DNA from: Sclerotinia nivalis | Taxonomy: Eukaryota > Ascomycota > Leotiomycetes > Helotiales > Sclerotiniaceae | Assembly (NCBI GenBank): GCA_029531795.1 | Contig: JAPEIS010000011.1 | Coordinates: 930,001 to 994,000, forward strand | Direction: 5' to 3' | Length of the DNA: 64,000 nt | Shown here: positions 10,062-22,013 of the stretch, piece by piece | Position numbering within the stretch: position 1 is the stretch's first letter | Layout of the letters: each line of letters starts with the position of its first letter | Made by a program: the position numbers and the translations under genes | Notes under the pieces: generated by a model | What the model saw: only the letters and a program-made list of their open reading frames with translations | Told to the model about the DNA's origin: nothing | Databases searched by the model: none

Positions 10062-11538
10062 TACATGTTGAATATCATTATATATACGGAAAAGAGACAT
10101 GGGATGACCTGGTCGTGGATCTTTGCGCTTGACATATTCGAATCGTTCTCGAAACGTCACGAAAACTGCGCTTCATTGAAAGGTTAAATGTGGTAAGGTT
10201 TCTGGACGGGGAAATTGGATAGTGATCCGGGTAAAAATAGGGCTAGAGTTCGGATATTGGCACCTCCAGGTTAAGCAGTTTTTTGGACGCGAGTGGTTAT
10301 TGAATGCGATCACCCAACGACATGTTGATAGTGTAGGATATTAAGTGTTTCGGCGCTTCGGTGGTTTCAGTAGAGTATAAATCACTAGAGAATGAGCTCA
10401 TTTATCGTGTATAGATTGCACCTCTTCTTGTAATTATATTACTGTCCTGTCATAGATGACCATCACAGGCATTCCCCTCCCCATGCCAGCCAGCCGTGAA
10501 GTTTGGGAGGAATATCATCAAGTACTAACCGGTAGATATGACTGCCAACAGATGACTCTGCGCCCGTTCGTCCTGTCATGGGGTTTGGTTTGCTGAGAGC
10601 TTCTCCTGGCAGAGCGGCAAAATGATAGGCCTAGTGGGATTTTCGCTATCACAGACTACATACTGTAACAGAAAGAATACCCCAAAGGATTTAAGGATCG
10701 TGCAACGATCAGAATTGCCGCACACCCAACGCAGCTTTCAATCAGAGAGAAATCCTTTGCGCAATCCTGATACTGTAGAGAATCCACATACCATACCCTA
10801 AATCAGAGGAACCACGATCCTTTACAGCTTTACTGTATCGCTTCGATTGCGTAAACGATCCGCAAAGCATGTGAAGGGCTTGGGCGGTAACAGACGATAG
10901 TTCAATGCTGGACTATCGGAAGAGGAAGCTGGCCAAAAGGATGCTCCTGATGTAGCTTCTGTATCTTGTTCCGAGACTATAAAAAATCAATCCATTTTTA
11001 GCACAATTGTTACCATCTCTTTAAACGGTTCTTTCACTGGAAAGTTGTGAACACTTTTCCCATCACAAATATCTTCTAGCCAGAATACTGAGCATGGGCC
11101 ATTAACAATTTGTGATATCCTAAAGTCCATTTTCCAGTATGTTATGTAAATGGATGGTGGTGTGAAGAATATTATTTCTGTGTCCGGCCTTTTGTATATT
11201 GGTATAGTACTGAGCTTACAATTGATAGAGCCTTCTTAGAAGCCTTCTTAGAAGTAATATCTGCAGTAAATTATTTGAAAGGATCATATCAAGGATCTAG
11301 AAATACATGGCGCGTAAAATTTATCCAATTCGTTGCGGGTGAAGATTGGGTTGGGATGGAAATGCAAAAGTCGAAGCGTTGTTATCAAGCGGAAGGCTAA
11401 AATTTGTGGCAGTTCATCGCACGCCCCACCAACTTAACACACCAACTGAACCGCCGGCAACAAAATCGAGACTCGGTGTTGTGTTCTATTTCAAGCAATG
11501 GTAACTGTACATTATTTGACCTCAATCCTTCGGTGACA
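10062..11538. other. Intergenic upstream of ALG6
   Basis: No supportable gene. A short tandem duplication (two copies of AGCCTTCTTAGA) lies at 11229-11254. The last 140 bp are open in frame with ALG6 and contain an alternative ATG at 11407. Confidence 0.5.
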
Positions 11539-13398
11539 ATGGCTGGGCATTCTCCCTCACCGCACAAACCTCGCTCGCGGGGCCAACAATACAAAAAAGC
11601 TATGTCTGAGAGTGATTCAATAGCTACCCCTACAGCGCCAGCGGCCAGACGTACAGGCGGAAATCAACCCACGTATCCATTGGCCTCTCTACTTTGGTCT
11701 GCACGTAGTTCGACATCACAATGGGTGGTCCTTCCTTTAATATTGATGGCGGTGGGATTGTTCAGATGGGCTACTGGACTTTGGGGGTATTCTGGTGCGT
11801 TTGTACTCTGTCAACTACAGCTCTGTTACTGACTATTCACTGCAGGATATCAAAGCCCGCCGATGCATGGTGACTACGAAGCTCAGAGACACTGGATGGA
11901 GATCACGACACAGCTTCCTGTTTCACAGTGGTACTTCCACGACCTCGAATGGTGGGGATTGGACTATCCACCCTTGACTGCATATCATAGTTGGGTTCTT
12001 GGAAAGATCGGAGGACTTATAAACCCCTCCTGGTTTACTCTATACACGTCGCGAGGACTGGATGATCCAACAATGAAGGTTTTTATGAGAGCTACAGTTG
12101 TTATTTCCGAATACTTAGTGTTTGTACCCGCGGCGGTCATCTTTGTTCGACGACTAAGCAAGCTGCAAACTGTCAATATATGGACAGCATCAATTGCATT
12201 GACAGCGATACTCATGCAGCCAGGATCAATCCTCATCGACCACGCACATTTTCAATACAATACAGTAATGCTTGGACTGGTTCTGGCTAGCATGTCTAGT
12301 GTCCTTGCTGGTAGATACATGTGGAGCTGTGTGTTTTTTGTCATGGCACTGGGGTTCAAACAGATGGCTTTATACTATGCGCCTGCAATGTTCGCATACC
12401 TGCTAGGCGTCTGCATCTTTCCTGCTATTAATATCCCTAGATTTCTAGGCATCGCGATTGTAACTTTGGCATCATTTGCGATCCTATTTCTGCCTCTGTT
12501 CTTGGGCGCTATTTACGATAAAAATCAAGGTATCAGTGCTCGGCCAGAGCTCGATGGTTATGCTGCGCCATTACCGATTCTTAGCCATCTCTCTTATAAG
12601 CTGGATTATCGCGCATGGTACTACCCTATCCTACAACAAGGCGCACAGGTCATATACCGAGTGTTCCCTTTTGCACGAGGTCTTTTTGAAGATAAGGTAG
12701 CCAATTTCTGGTGTGCATTGAACGTCGTTATCAAGCTTCGAAACTTTGATAAGGATCTTCTTCAGAAAGCTTCGCTACTTTTCACTTTGGCATCCATTAC
12801 CCCTCCATGCCTTATTATATTCTTCAAGCCACGGAGAGATCTATTACCTTTAGCCTTAGCGACATCAGCGTGGGGATTCTTTCTCTTCAGTTTCCAGGTT
12901 CATGAGAAAAGCGTTTTGCTACCTCTAATGCCGATGACTGTGATGCTTGCTGGCCGAGGAGGGCTTAGCAAAGGAACTCGATCATGGATAGCATTTGCGA
13001 ATGTGCTTGGTGCCTTTACGATGTTTCCATTGCTGCAAAGAGAAGAGTTGCGAGTTCCTTACTTTGCGCTTGTTCTTTTGTGGCTATACCTCCTTGGACT
13101 TCCCCCCTTCGCTTTTGAGGTGTATGCACAATATAATGATGGCAATTGGATAGGATTCGGAACAACGTTAATCCATACGGTCTTCTATGAGGCAATGCTC
13201 GGTTGGCACTTGGGCGAAGTGTTCTACACGCCACCTCCAATGTATCCAGATCTCTGGGTAATCTTAAATGTTGGAGTTGGTGTCGCTGGATTTGGTATAT
13301 GTTATCTATGGTGTCTATGGTCTTTGGCGGTCGAAAGTGGTCTTCTGGAGTCATCAGGTTCGGAAAAGAAGAAGGCGAAGACGAAGAAAGTTCAATGA
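11539..13398 (+). CDS. ALG6: ALG6, dolichyl-P-Glc:Man9GlcNAc2-PP-dolichol alpha-1,3-glucosyltransferase
   Basis: Two exons, 11539-11794 and 11846-13398, encode about 602 residues. The 51-bp intron starts GTGCGT, has the branch site TACTGAC and ends TGCAG. The enzyme adds the first glucose to the lipid-linked oligosaccharide on the luminal side of the ER, before transfer to protein. The joined sequence over the splice reads GYQSPPMHGDYEAQRHWMEI, the strongly conserved luminal loop of ALG6/ALG8 (GT57), followed by a YPPLTAYHS stretch. About ten hydrophobic spans follow, including the conserved DHAHFQYN motif, as expected for a polytopic ER glucosyltransferase. The C-terminus ends in a KKAKTKK-type tail. 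The start at 11539 (MAGHSPSP) is chosen as a typical short cytosolic tail; an in-frame ATG at 11407 would give a longer one. ALG8 is the alternative, but the YPPLTAYHS region and DHAHFQYN fit ALG6. Confidence 0.93.
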
Positions 13399-14377
13399 TC
13401 GATTTAAAAGTTTGCCATATACCCTCATACAAGACTATATTCTTGTCAATTATATAAATATGTTATATACCTCTGTTGATCAAAATTGCGGAGTCATATC
13501 ACCTTCAAAGAAATTTCCACATGAGTTTCCACGCGAGTTTTCCAATCAGGCAATACGAAATGTAAGCAGGTAAGGGTCACCCTCAGGGATCTGTCCAGTC
13601 AAAGCGTAAGGCTCTAGATGTTCGTCAAATTTTGTACCTGTTATTGGCACGGTTATGTGACAGCATCGGTTATATGCCTGAATTCCGTTCAATCAACGTC
13701 CGTGGCCCCCATCTTCCCTGCAGAATCCTACGAAAGTGGAGGCTGCGTCCGATATTGAATCTCCTCCAATCTTTCCCACATAGGCATGGTTCTTCCAAAG
13801 ATATGAACTTACTTGCATGTGGATAAAATACATCCATGCTCTATTGCTACCAAGGTAGATCCTCACATTGTCTTCCCATGGGCATTCCTTTGGCATGGCT
13901 GCTTCCAACCGACACGAACGGCTTTGTTGTGTACACGCTGGTAAAAGGAACTGCTTGGTACAAAGCGATGGCTTCAACATGAGCGTGAATTCTTTCCTAA
14001 CTCTCCCAGAGCCATCGGCTGATACACGGCCGTACTTCATGCCAAGCTTACTCATTAGATACTACATGAAGAATTGCAAGAATTGCAAGAATTACAAGAA
14101 TTACAAGAATTACAATATCGTTTTCTTACTCAGCCGCACATTATTATTGCCTGTACATTCAGTACCAAGTATCTTTTTATGGGGGCTGGCTTTTGCGGAT
14201 TAGGTCTTCTTGATATGGACAACCACCCCCGCATGGGAGTAACATTTCCGTATGATTCCTGTCCTAGCACACGTTTCTTACGTTGTTCTTATTTGTTTTG
14301 TTTCCTAAAATCATGAACACATTCGTTCTTTACATATCATATTAATTGATTTCATTGACGACTCGACGGTCAATACG
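13399..14377. other. Intergenic between ALG6 and the cupredoxin gene
   Basis: Contains five tandem copies of a 9-bp unit (AAGAATTRC) at about 14069-14115. A minus-strand open frame (13693-14055, 120 codons) exists, but I recognise nothing in it and do not call it a gene. Confidence 0.5.
14069..14115. repeat. 9-bp tandem repeat AAGAATTRC
   Basis: About five direct copies of AAGAATTGC/AAGAATTAC occur in a row. Confidence 0.85.
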
Positions 14378-16005
14378 ATGCTGTTGAGGCAGTTCGCTCT
14401 ATTAGGGTCCTTAATCCTTGCTTCGGCCCGGGCGGAAAGTTCTACCACGGAAATTCCTACTACTGCTTCGGCGTCAAAGTCAAGCTCCGCATCATCAGCA
14501 CCCGAGTCTAGTTCGGCCACAAGTTCATCCACAAGCACATCGAACTCTGCTGCTGCCACGCATGTCGTATCGGTCGGCGCAGTAAGTCGATACCACAATC
14601 GCAATTGCTCCACGACTTAAATGCTTATGATTATTAGGATGGCCTCAATTACAGTCCCAGATCATTAACCGCTGATGTTGGAGATATTATCGGTAGGGAA
14701 TCAATCTAAAAAACCGAATCGACGAATAACTAACTGATTATTACAGAATTTCGCTTCTATCCTCTTAACCATTCAGTGGCAAGAGCAGAGTACAAACGTA
14801 TTTTCCCCGAAACCTTTCTTTCGTAGGCAATTACTGATTCTCCAATCTCGTAGAGCCATGCATACCTTACGAGGGCACCGGCGCAGGGAAGATCGGATTT
14901 TGGAGTGGTTTCGAACCTATTTCTATTGTCTCGAACAATGTTAGACATCAAGTGCCCTACGAATTCATCAACTGAAGCTGACTGATTTTATTTAGCCACC
15001 TATATTTAATTTACTCATTAACGATACGGAACCCATATTTTTCTACTGCTCAGCTCCGGGAGCTTGTCAGAATGGCATGATTGGAGTCATTAATCCAAAT
15101 GCTACACAAACATTCGATGTTCAATTCGCATACGCCGAGAACTCAACCATGGAGTTCTCTCCCAACGAACATTTCCCTTTAGAAACCTCAAAACCAAATG
15201 CCACTACTAACTCTCATAAATCATTTCCACCTGGCGCCATCGCCGGTATCGTTGTTGGCGCAGTCGCAGTAATAGCTTTAGCTGGAGCTCTATTTTACAT
15301 GTGCGGCCGTCACAGAACCATGAAGGAAGTTCTCCAAAATGGCTCGACCGGACCTCAAACAAACGATGCCTTCGACAATAACCATAATTCTTACATGTCA
15401 CAAGGTGGCAAGTCAGTTTCCGAAGTAAATCATCGCAACATGTCGGAGTTCTCATCTGGTCTCTCAGGCTTGGATACCGCATCCGGACGCTTCTCGCCTC
15501 ATTACGGCGCTTACACGGATCCCGATGCAAATAGTTTCAGAAGTCGAAGTCCGCCCATTGATGAGGTGGGTATGCAGACGGTTAGAAATGGTCAATATCA
15601 GAGTGTGTCGGTTGGAAGTCCGCTGGGGAGCCCAGGCTTCCCTAATCCGGCGTATAACCACGAGTCGCATTTGTCTGCTCAACAATATGGTGCGCTGACA
15701 TTGAGTGAGATGGATGATCGAAGTGCGCAAGATACTTTGAGGTATGTTTTGACCTCTTCCTTCTGCTTTTTGGACTCCTGTCAAAAGATATAAAAAAGTC
15801 CGCATGCTAATCAATTAACCACAGAATGCAAGGAAAAGAAATGCAAAATCAAGGAAAAGGCCCAATAGAGCTACCCGTTCCCAGCAGAAGCGCGAGTATG
15901 ACCGCGGGCGCACCTTCTCCGGAGAGAGAAAGACCGTTCTCATATACAGACAGCGAGAGTGGATATGCGGGAATGATGAGAAGCAATGTGCAGATAACAC
16001 GATGA
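14378..16005 (+). CDS. Serine-rich cupredoxin-domain surface protein with one membrane span
   Basis: Six exons: 14378-14581, 14638-14692, 14747-14797, 14854-14939, 14996-15741 and 15825-16005 (about 440 residues). All five introns are GT-AG and the frame stays open through every join. A signal peptide (MLLRQFALLGSLILASARA) is followed by a Ser/Thr-rich segment, likely O-glycosylated, and then a cupredoxin-like domain containing DGLNYSPRSLTADVGDII, NHSVARAEY, QPCIPYEGTGAG, GFWSGF and FFYCSAPGACQNGM. These are hallmarks of the fungal extracellular serine-rich plastocyanin-like family. A hydrophobic span (GAIAGIVVGAVAVIALAGAL) then leads to a Ser/Pro/Asn-rich cytosolic tail. His in NHSV and Cys in FFYC are candidate copper ligands. 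The His often found before the second Cys (GHC) is Ala here, so copper binding may be lost or altered. The role is not established. Confidence 0.85.
14828..14847 (+). repeat. Intron 3'-end block, copy in cupredoxin intron 3
   Basis: CAATTACTGATTCTCCAATC ends 6 bp before the acceptor at 14853. Its ACTGAT is the likely branch site. Confidence 0.65.
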
Positions 16006-18502
16006 TTGAGTTCGATGGATAGTTATATCAGGATGGAGTTTAGTGGGTAAGGAATGAATTTTTTCGAATCACTCGCAGGATTAGGTTTGGGAGGAAAGGA
16101 AAGAAAAATCTGGTGCGATACCTTATCGCTAGGTACTTATTAATTGGTGAGATAGCTGATGTTTATTTATGATTTGATTTTGATACTGATATTGATACCA
16201 CTGTCATTAGCAATTAATTTCTGCTTTTAATTAAATTTAATGGAATGGAAAGGAAAGAGTGGAACGGATATTGATTATTATAATTCGCGGTTATTTTTAT
16301 TTTGAAGAGGTAGAGTATAGCAATATTCTCTCTTTCATAACCTCGTCGCTATTTATCATACTCTCCAATCTCCTATCCCGATTGAGAAATTCTGTCAATT
16401 TCGAGTTATCGAAACCTTTTTCCTTCTTATGCTCGATTAAATACAGTCGTCCACGGGGGCGCATGGTTGCACCAAATCCCAGGGCAGGAAACAATACTTT
16501 TAGTCATTAACCACACCTATTTGCGTGACCACCACTTCACAATTTCGCCTTCCTACCCGGTGTATTGATTACACAAAGCCCGTTTTTGATAGCCCACCAT
16601 AAGGATACGAGCGCATCACACGGATTATTGCAGAATACAACAAGTATCGGCGTGTTGTGTCACCGCATCTCGCATGTGACACAGCGCCTTGAACGTGGAA
16701 ATTATGGTTCGGGGCTTGGAAAGTTGAATGCGGAAGCGATGACAAGTATCTAGATGTGAGTTAGATAAAAAATGTTGGTATTTTGATTAAATAATTATTG
16801 GTTAGTGGATAACTGGGCAGAGGGTGGTGAACTGGGTACAGGGCTATTGGGTGATGTTGTTGGTTGGTTGTTGGTTGGTTGTTGTGCTGCGGAAATTGCG
16901 TTTACTTGAGGGTGGGGGAGGGGGAATTGTGGTATGGTTTACCTATAGTATGTACCTTTTCTTTTCTTTTTTGTGATGGCGGTGGTAATGATCGATTTTT
17001 CCTTTGATCGGGGAAAGTTTCGCTGTACGGAGTAGCCTCTTGGAAATTCCGATTTCGATTTCCTCTGTATGAGTGGTTTTTTTTTTGGCTTTTCTGTGAA
17101 GATGTTGGTACGATGTTTCGAATATTTTATCTGGGCGGAATATTTCTGTAGGGCCTATTTCCCTATATTACGAGAAACCTAACTTGAACCATATAAGAAG
17201 CCACTGTTTTTCGCACGATGAAATTTCATGTTGTTATTTCAAATGGCATACTCTCTTCAGGAGGAGGAACGGCTAGGCCGGTTGCATTTTTCCTCACGGA
17301 ACAATTTCAGCAAACACATATACATATATGACTGACCTGCAACATTTTCCCGGCTTAGTTGCTGCGAAAATTTTTGCTGCAGTACATGGCACATGTGTTT
17401 TCATCTAGTGTTTTCTATTACTTAATGATAGTTCGTGCTGGAAAACTTGTATTGCTTATCAGTACCTTAAAGTGTCGGAGGCCTTGAAGTAGTTCTTGAC
17501 ATGAGATTGTAAATGGTTTTCTCATGTTCATTTTTTGAATGGGTTGTCTCAATTCTGATATTGAGATTTTGGTCCGCTATGTCCCGGCCGACGCTCCCCA
17601 GGCTTGTGTCGCAAAGTTCTGAAGAAATACATGTATAGTCTATGATCGGGAAAAAGCTTCGTTTGCACTTTTGTTCTGGACTACGAACGAATTGTCATCT
17701 TCTTGGTAGCTATTAGAGTTTGGCTATCGATTTGATTTGAGAGGATGCTCGAATACTGGTGGCGTGGACTGGCTCTTGACATCAAATCTGAAATGTTACG
17801 AGCGTTCTTGTGAGGGTTTCGTAGCGGGGTCAATCTTTACGATTTTTTCTCTGTTTCTACTTTGTTGAATAACCCCTTTTTCTCGATTACAGAAGAAATA
17901 TATGGTTAGTTAATACCGTTATACATTTCTGAGCTGCAAATGGAGCCTGGGAGTAAATATAGTTTGTGGGTTGAGGTTACAGTATTGGAATACCACGGTG
18001 AGCACGACCAATGGGCCAATGGATATGCTCCTAAGCCCACTGTATGCTGCTCAAAGATTTCGAGGTTTTATGGGAGGTTCTACATTGTTTTAGATGCTGC
18101 TTTTTCACATTTTATTTTACCGGCCTTCTCCTCTCTTCTTCTGGTGCATGACTATCATCTTATAACTGGCGCGGTTGGTTTGTTGCAGGGAGGGAGGAAG
18201 AGGAGCTTATGACTAATCAACCCAGTTTTAAGTTTGGAGCCCCAGACATCGATAAGTCTTTTTAATAACATCACTCATCATATATACTTGACAGCTCTGC
18301 AAATACACGCAAATTCACACATATTGTTGCACTTTAAGCAATGCTGTTCATCTTTTTATTCATGGACTCATTTTGCTTTCTAGAATATTTACTTCTAATA
18401 GCAATGTTTGGTGAACCTCATCCTTCCGACAAATGTCTAATTACCCATCTCCCTATGAACCACGTCCTTCCATAAATGACGGATCTTTAAGTTCTGAAAG
18501 TT
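16006..18502. other. Gene-poor 2.5-kb interval
   Basis: No supportable gene. A TTGG-type simple repeat lies at about 16859-16882, and short T-rich tracts are scattered. An open frame at 17940-18212 has no recognisable features. Parts of the left side may be the 3' UTR of the cupredoxin gene. Confidence 0.5.
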
Positions 18503-19793
18503 TTACTGTGAGGGAAGGGCAGTATTTGGTTGCGCAACAGGAACAATTTGAAAAAGCAAACAAAGATCATCCCCAGGATAGTCATCTTTATCTGGATCAC
18601 TGATATCAAGGTCTGCGTCATCAGACTCATCATATGACCAAGCTGTTATACTCGCAACCATCTTGACACCCAACCCAAGGGTTGCATCCTTGTGGGTATT
18701 AAGTAAAAAGCCGACGCCAGCACCATTCTTGCTTCCAAGGATAGCAAAGAAAGGGTCGTCAGTTGGATGCAAAGTTATCTTATTTCCCCAAGTTGGTATC
18801 TGACTAAGCCCACTTGCTCTCAAGGCCATCTTAACCATAATGTTGGTGTCCTCATTGACTATCCCTGCCCGAATAACCCACTCTAGATTTTTGACGGCAT
18901 CGGCACCTGTAGCATTGGACATTCAGTAATTGCTTATCAAGAATGGAATTTGATGGGGAACCACAAACCGCAGACTCTTTTGTAGTATAGGAAAGCCGCA
19001 TCGGACCAACTCCATATGCGAGTGGCATCTGGGGCATTCTTGTTGAAGCCTAATGATCCTGGGCTCCTATTTTTGTCTGCTACAATGATTCCAGGATCGC
19101 AGTTGATCAAGTTTTCCCACTCTGCTTGTGTCGGCTAAGTCTTGTGATTAGCTTTGCTGCAAACATACGACCATCAATAGAACTTACCTCTACAAGATGG
19201 GAACTATCGTGCCACAACTGTGGGTCACTTGTGTCTATCTGAGAGAATCCACCAGCGGTGTGTCCTTCACGAACCAGGACTGGCATATCTTCATCTTCTT
19301 CCCAAACACCGGATCCGAGATCATTTAGCACTTCATCCAAATGTTCTCCAAAGACAGGTCCTGCATCTTCCCCCTCAGGAAGGACATAAGTCCTATATCC
19401 CTCAGTGTAAAGGTTTGCTGGATTATTGATCAATGCTTCTTGAGAGACACCTCCGTTCTTGAGTGTTGTAAGAGTAAGCGAATCTTGCATGGTGCAATAC
19501 AGCTGCCTACCATTTACAATTCGTTGAGCATAGAGAGTTGGGTCAGCACGGGCACTGATGTTGTAGGCATGGTTGTGGTGATCATTGTGGTGGTGAACAG
19601 ATGGAATGATTGATTCTGTCAAGTTCTCAGCCTTGATCTGAGAAACATGAGCAACAAGGTGATCAATTGGAAGAGCTACTGAGTTGTGATTGACTTCAGC
19701 ATTTGTGAAACCAAGGAAAGGAGCAAGTAAGATGGTGTAAACAAAAAGCATGACAAGGTTCTTCGCATTTCTGATACCAAACAAAGAAGTCAT
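18503..19793 (-). CDS. Unknown secreted protein, divergent from the GH71 gene
   Basis: Three exons on the minus strand: 19793-19188, 19134-18969 and 18906-18503 (391 residues). Introns are 53 and 62 bp, with GTAAGT and GTTTGT donors. A signal peptide is clear (core LVMLFVYTILLAPFLGF, cleavage near TNA). A His-rich stretch (HHHNDHHNHAY) follows at about residues 67-77, then a conserved-looking body with few Cys, several N-glycosylation sequons and Trp-rich segments (IWSWSDAAF). An acidic Asp-rich part lies near the C-terminus. The three-exon join keeps one frame, which supports a real gene. The family is not recognised. It is head to head with the alpha-1,3-glucanase, 1.27 kb between starts, so shared control is possible. 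Its second intron carries the CAATTACTGA block seen in introns of two neighbouring genes. Confidence 0.75.
18914..18933 (-). repeat. Intron 3'-end block, copy in the unknown secreted gene
   Basis: On the minus strand, GCAATTACTGAATGTCCAAT ends 8 bp before the acceptor. It matches the block in cupredoxin intron 3 and GH71 introns 4, 7 and 11, and it contains the likely branch site. Confidence 0.6.
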
Positions 19794-21061
19794 GTTGGTT
19801 CGAGTTGATAGAGTTAAGATCTATCACAGATTCTTTTCTGTTTGTGTTTTTTGAAATAAAATAAAGTAAGGACTCTCTGTTGGAAACAAATTGAGTTTTG
19901 TTAGGAGGAAGTGTGAAACTGATACAAAGTATTGTTGAGATGACACACCGGTACCGGAGGAGCCTCATCCCAAATTTTCGAGCCAGGACAACTTTCTGAA
20001 GTGAATAAGTGGCTAAGCCTCTATTTAAAGTCTTTAAGTGATTTTGGGCACCCTGATGGCAACAGCTTGGAAATGAGATCCTGAAATTTTTCATGATGGC
20101 ACCTCTCAATTTTTCACTGGTAAGTTTCTGCTAGTTAGACAGGGCAAGTACAGCAGCAAGTACCTCAGACAAGACTAATAGTTATCTACCTCCCATATCC
20201 AATCTGAAAAATCAAATTTTCTGTTGAGATTTTGGCATTTCCTACATGGTATTTCCCATCCAATTTCTGATTTGGTTTACCTAGATATACATGAGGTTGC
20301 ACTTCATCAATACACTCAAGAGTCTTGATCAAGTTTCAAGACAAACAAATACAGATTCACAAGGTAGCATACTTAAGATTTATGGATTGGTGAGGAAGGA
20401 GTCATCTGATATTGAGAAATTCCAATTAAAATATTATCTATCTAGTCTCACAAGTGGTAGGAGAAGGTTCAGAATACATTAGACAAACCATTGAAGTCTG
20501 AATCTAAGGCTTGTTTGAGGTAGACAGACAAAGGTATAAACTAAAGATTAATATTTCAGATATTATATTTGGTGATAGGAACTTAGCATACTTTCTCTAA
20601 TAGCAGACTTGAATAAAGAGTGAATAGGGGGTGAGTCCGAACACGGAGACCTCCTGGCAAATACTTCAGCATGCTCTTGTTTACCTCATTGGTTTCCAAG
20701 GCAGCCATCTAAAGATTTAGTTCTAGTATTAAACTTCGATGTAAGTCCTCACCCGGAGATAAGCCTTGGATTAGTCTTGTAATTCTCTACTTTCCCATTT
20801 TGAATAGCAACCATATTGGGTCTAGTTGGTAAATTTCGTTGAGGGTTATGAATACTGATGCACTATAAAGTATTTACCTGCTCTTCTTTTTGAGTTTCAA
20901 TTCTTCAACTTTTCTTGCCAGTTCCCTTTTTACCCTTACTTTTTGAGTTATCTTGACAAAGAAATACAATTGTCCATCCATTGGAACTCCAATTGATGCT
21001 GGAGACTGTTAGCTGGTTACCTTAAATCATTGTATGCTTCAAGAATCTTCAGATTGCCAGT
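19794..21061. other. Shared upstream region of the secreted-protein and GH71 genes
   Basis: 1.27 kb between two divergently transcribed genes for secreted proteins. No gene is visible. No clear TATA box was assigned to either side. Confidence 0.5.
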
Positions 21062-21993
21062 ATGAAGATTCTCCAACTTTTCAGCTAGTTACTAGCCATC
21101 TCTTTACAGTTCAATACTGTAGTCAGTCTTCCTAGCTATACCAACCTGAATCATTTTCAACGTGCCTCAGTAGCTGCTCAGATCACCTGTAGTACCGCTT
21201 CTAGCAAAGCTGTCTTTGCTCATTTTATGGTTAGTACAATCCTGATATCTGTTTACATATTGCTTTGACCCTTAATGCTGAGTATTTTAACTAGGTTGGT
21301 AATGTTTACAACTGGCAATCATCACAATGGGAGCGAGACATGACAGTAAGTTTGGTTTATCCTTTGAGATATTGATGTTCAATATCCTTTGGTGACTTTA
21401 ATTAATTAACATAGACTGCAAGAGAAGCTGGAATTGATGCTTTTGTCTTGAATATGGCAGTTACAGATCAGAACTTAGAAACTTCAGTAGCATATGCCTT
21501 TGCAGCTGCTAGAAAAGTCAATTTCAAGTGTCTTTTCTCCTTTGACTATGCTGGTGGATGGCCTAGAGATGATGTTTTGAGTTACATCAATCAATACAAA
21601 GACAATGAAGCTTACTTCATCTATAGAGGAAAGCCTTTGGTCTCTACCTTTGAAGGACCAGGTGATTCCGATGATTGGATCTACATTAAGGCACAGACTG
21701 GTGTTTTCTTTATTCCAGATTGGTCTTCTCTAGGTGCCAAGGCCGCTGTGGATGTAGGTGTTGCAGATGGACTTTTCAGTTGGGCTGGTAAGTGAAGACT
21801 ACTACTCTTCCTGACATGATACTAACGTGATACAGCTTGGCCTTGGGGAAATACAGACATGAACACATGTAAGTCTTTTTTCTTCTCCTTAACTCTTCCC
21901 GACTGCCATACTTTGTTTTCTTACCATCTTCTGTCTCCTCTACCTGCTTTTATCTATGATATTTGTCGTACCTAGTCACTCTTCCTTGACAGG

Positions 21994-22013
21994 CAATTGC
22001 TGATTCTCCAATC
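21994..22013 (+). repeat. Intron 3'-end block, copy in GH71 intron 4
   Basis: CAATTGCTGATTCTCCAATC differs by one base from 14828-14847 in the unrelated cupredoxin gene and sits just before the splice acceptor of a 151-bp intron. Confidence 0.65.

Noticed and set aside
11404..11538. Upstream N-terminal extension of ALG6
   Set aside because: An in-frame ATG at 11407 exists, but the added 44 residues do not look like an ALG6 tail, whereas MAGHSPSP at 11539 gives a usual start.
13693..14055. Minus-strand frame of 120 codons between ALG6 and the cupredoxin gene
   Set aside because: No family or signal, ordinary composition, and an internal potential splice donor suggests at best a fragment; not enough to call.
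17940..18212. Plus-strand frame of 90 codons
   Set aside because: Isolated in gene-poor DNA; no signal peptide, motif or splice partner.
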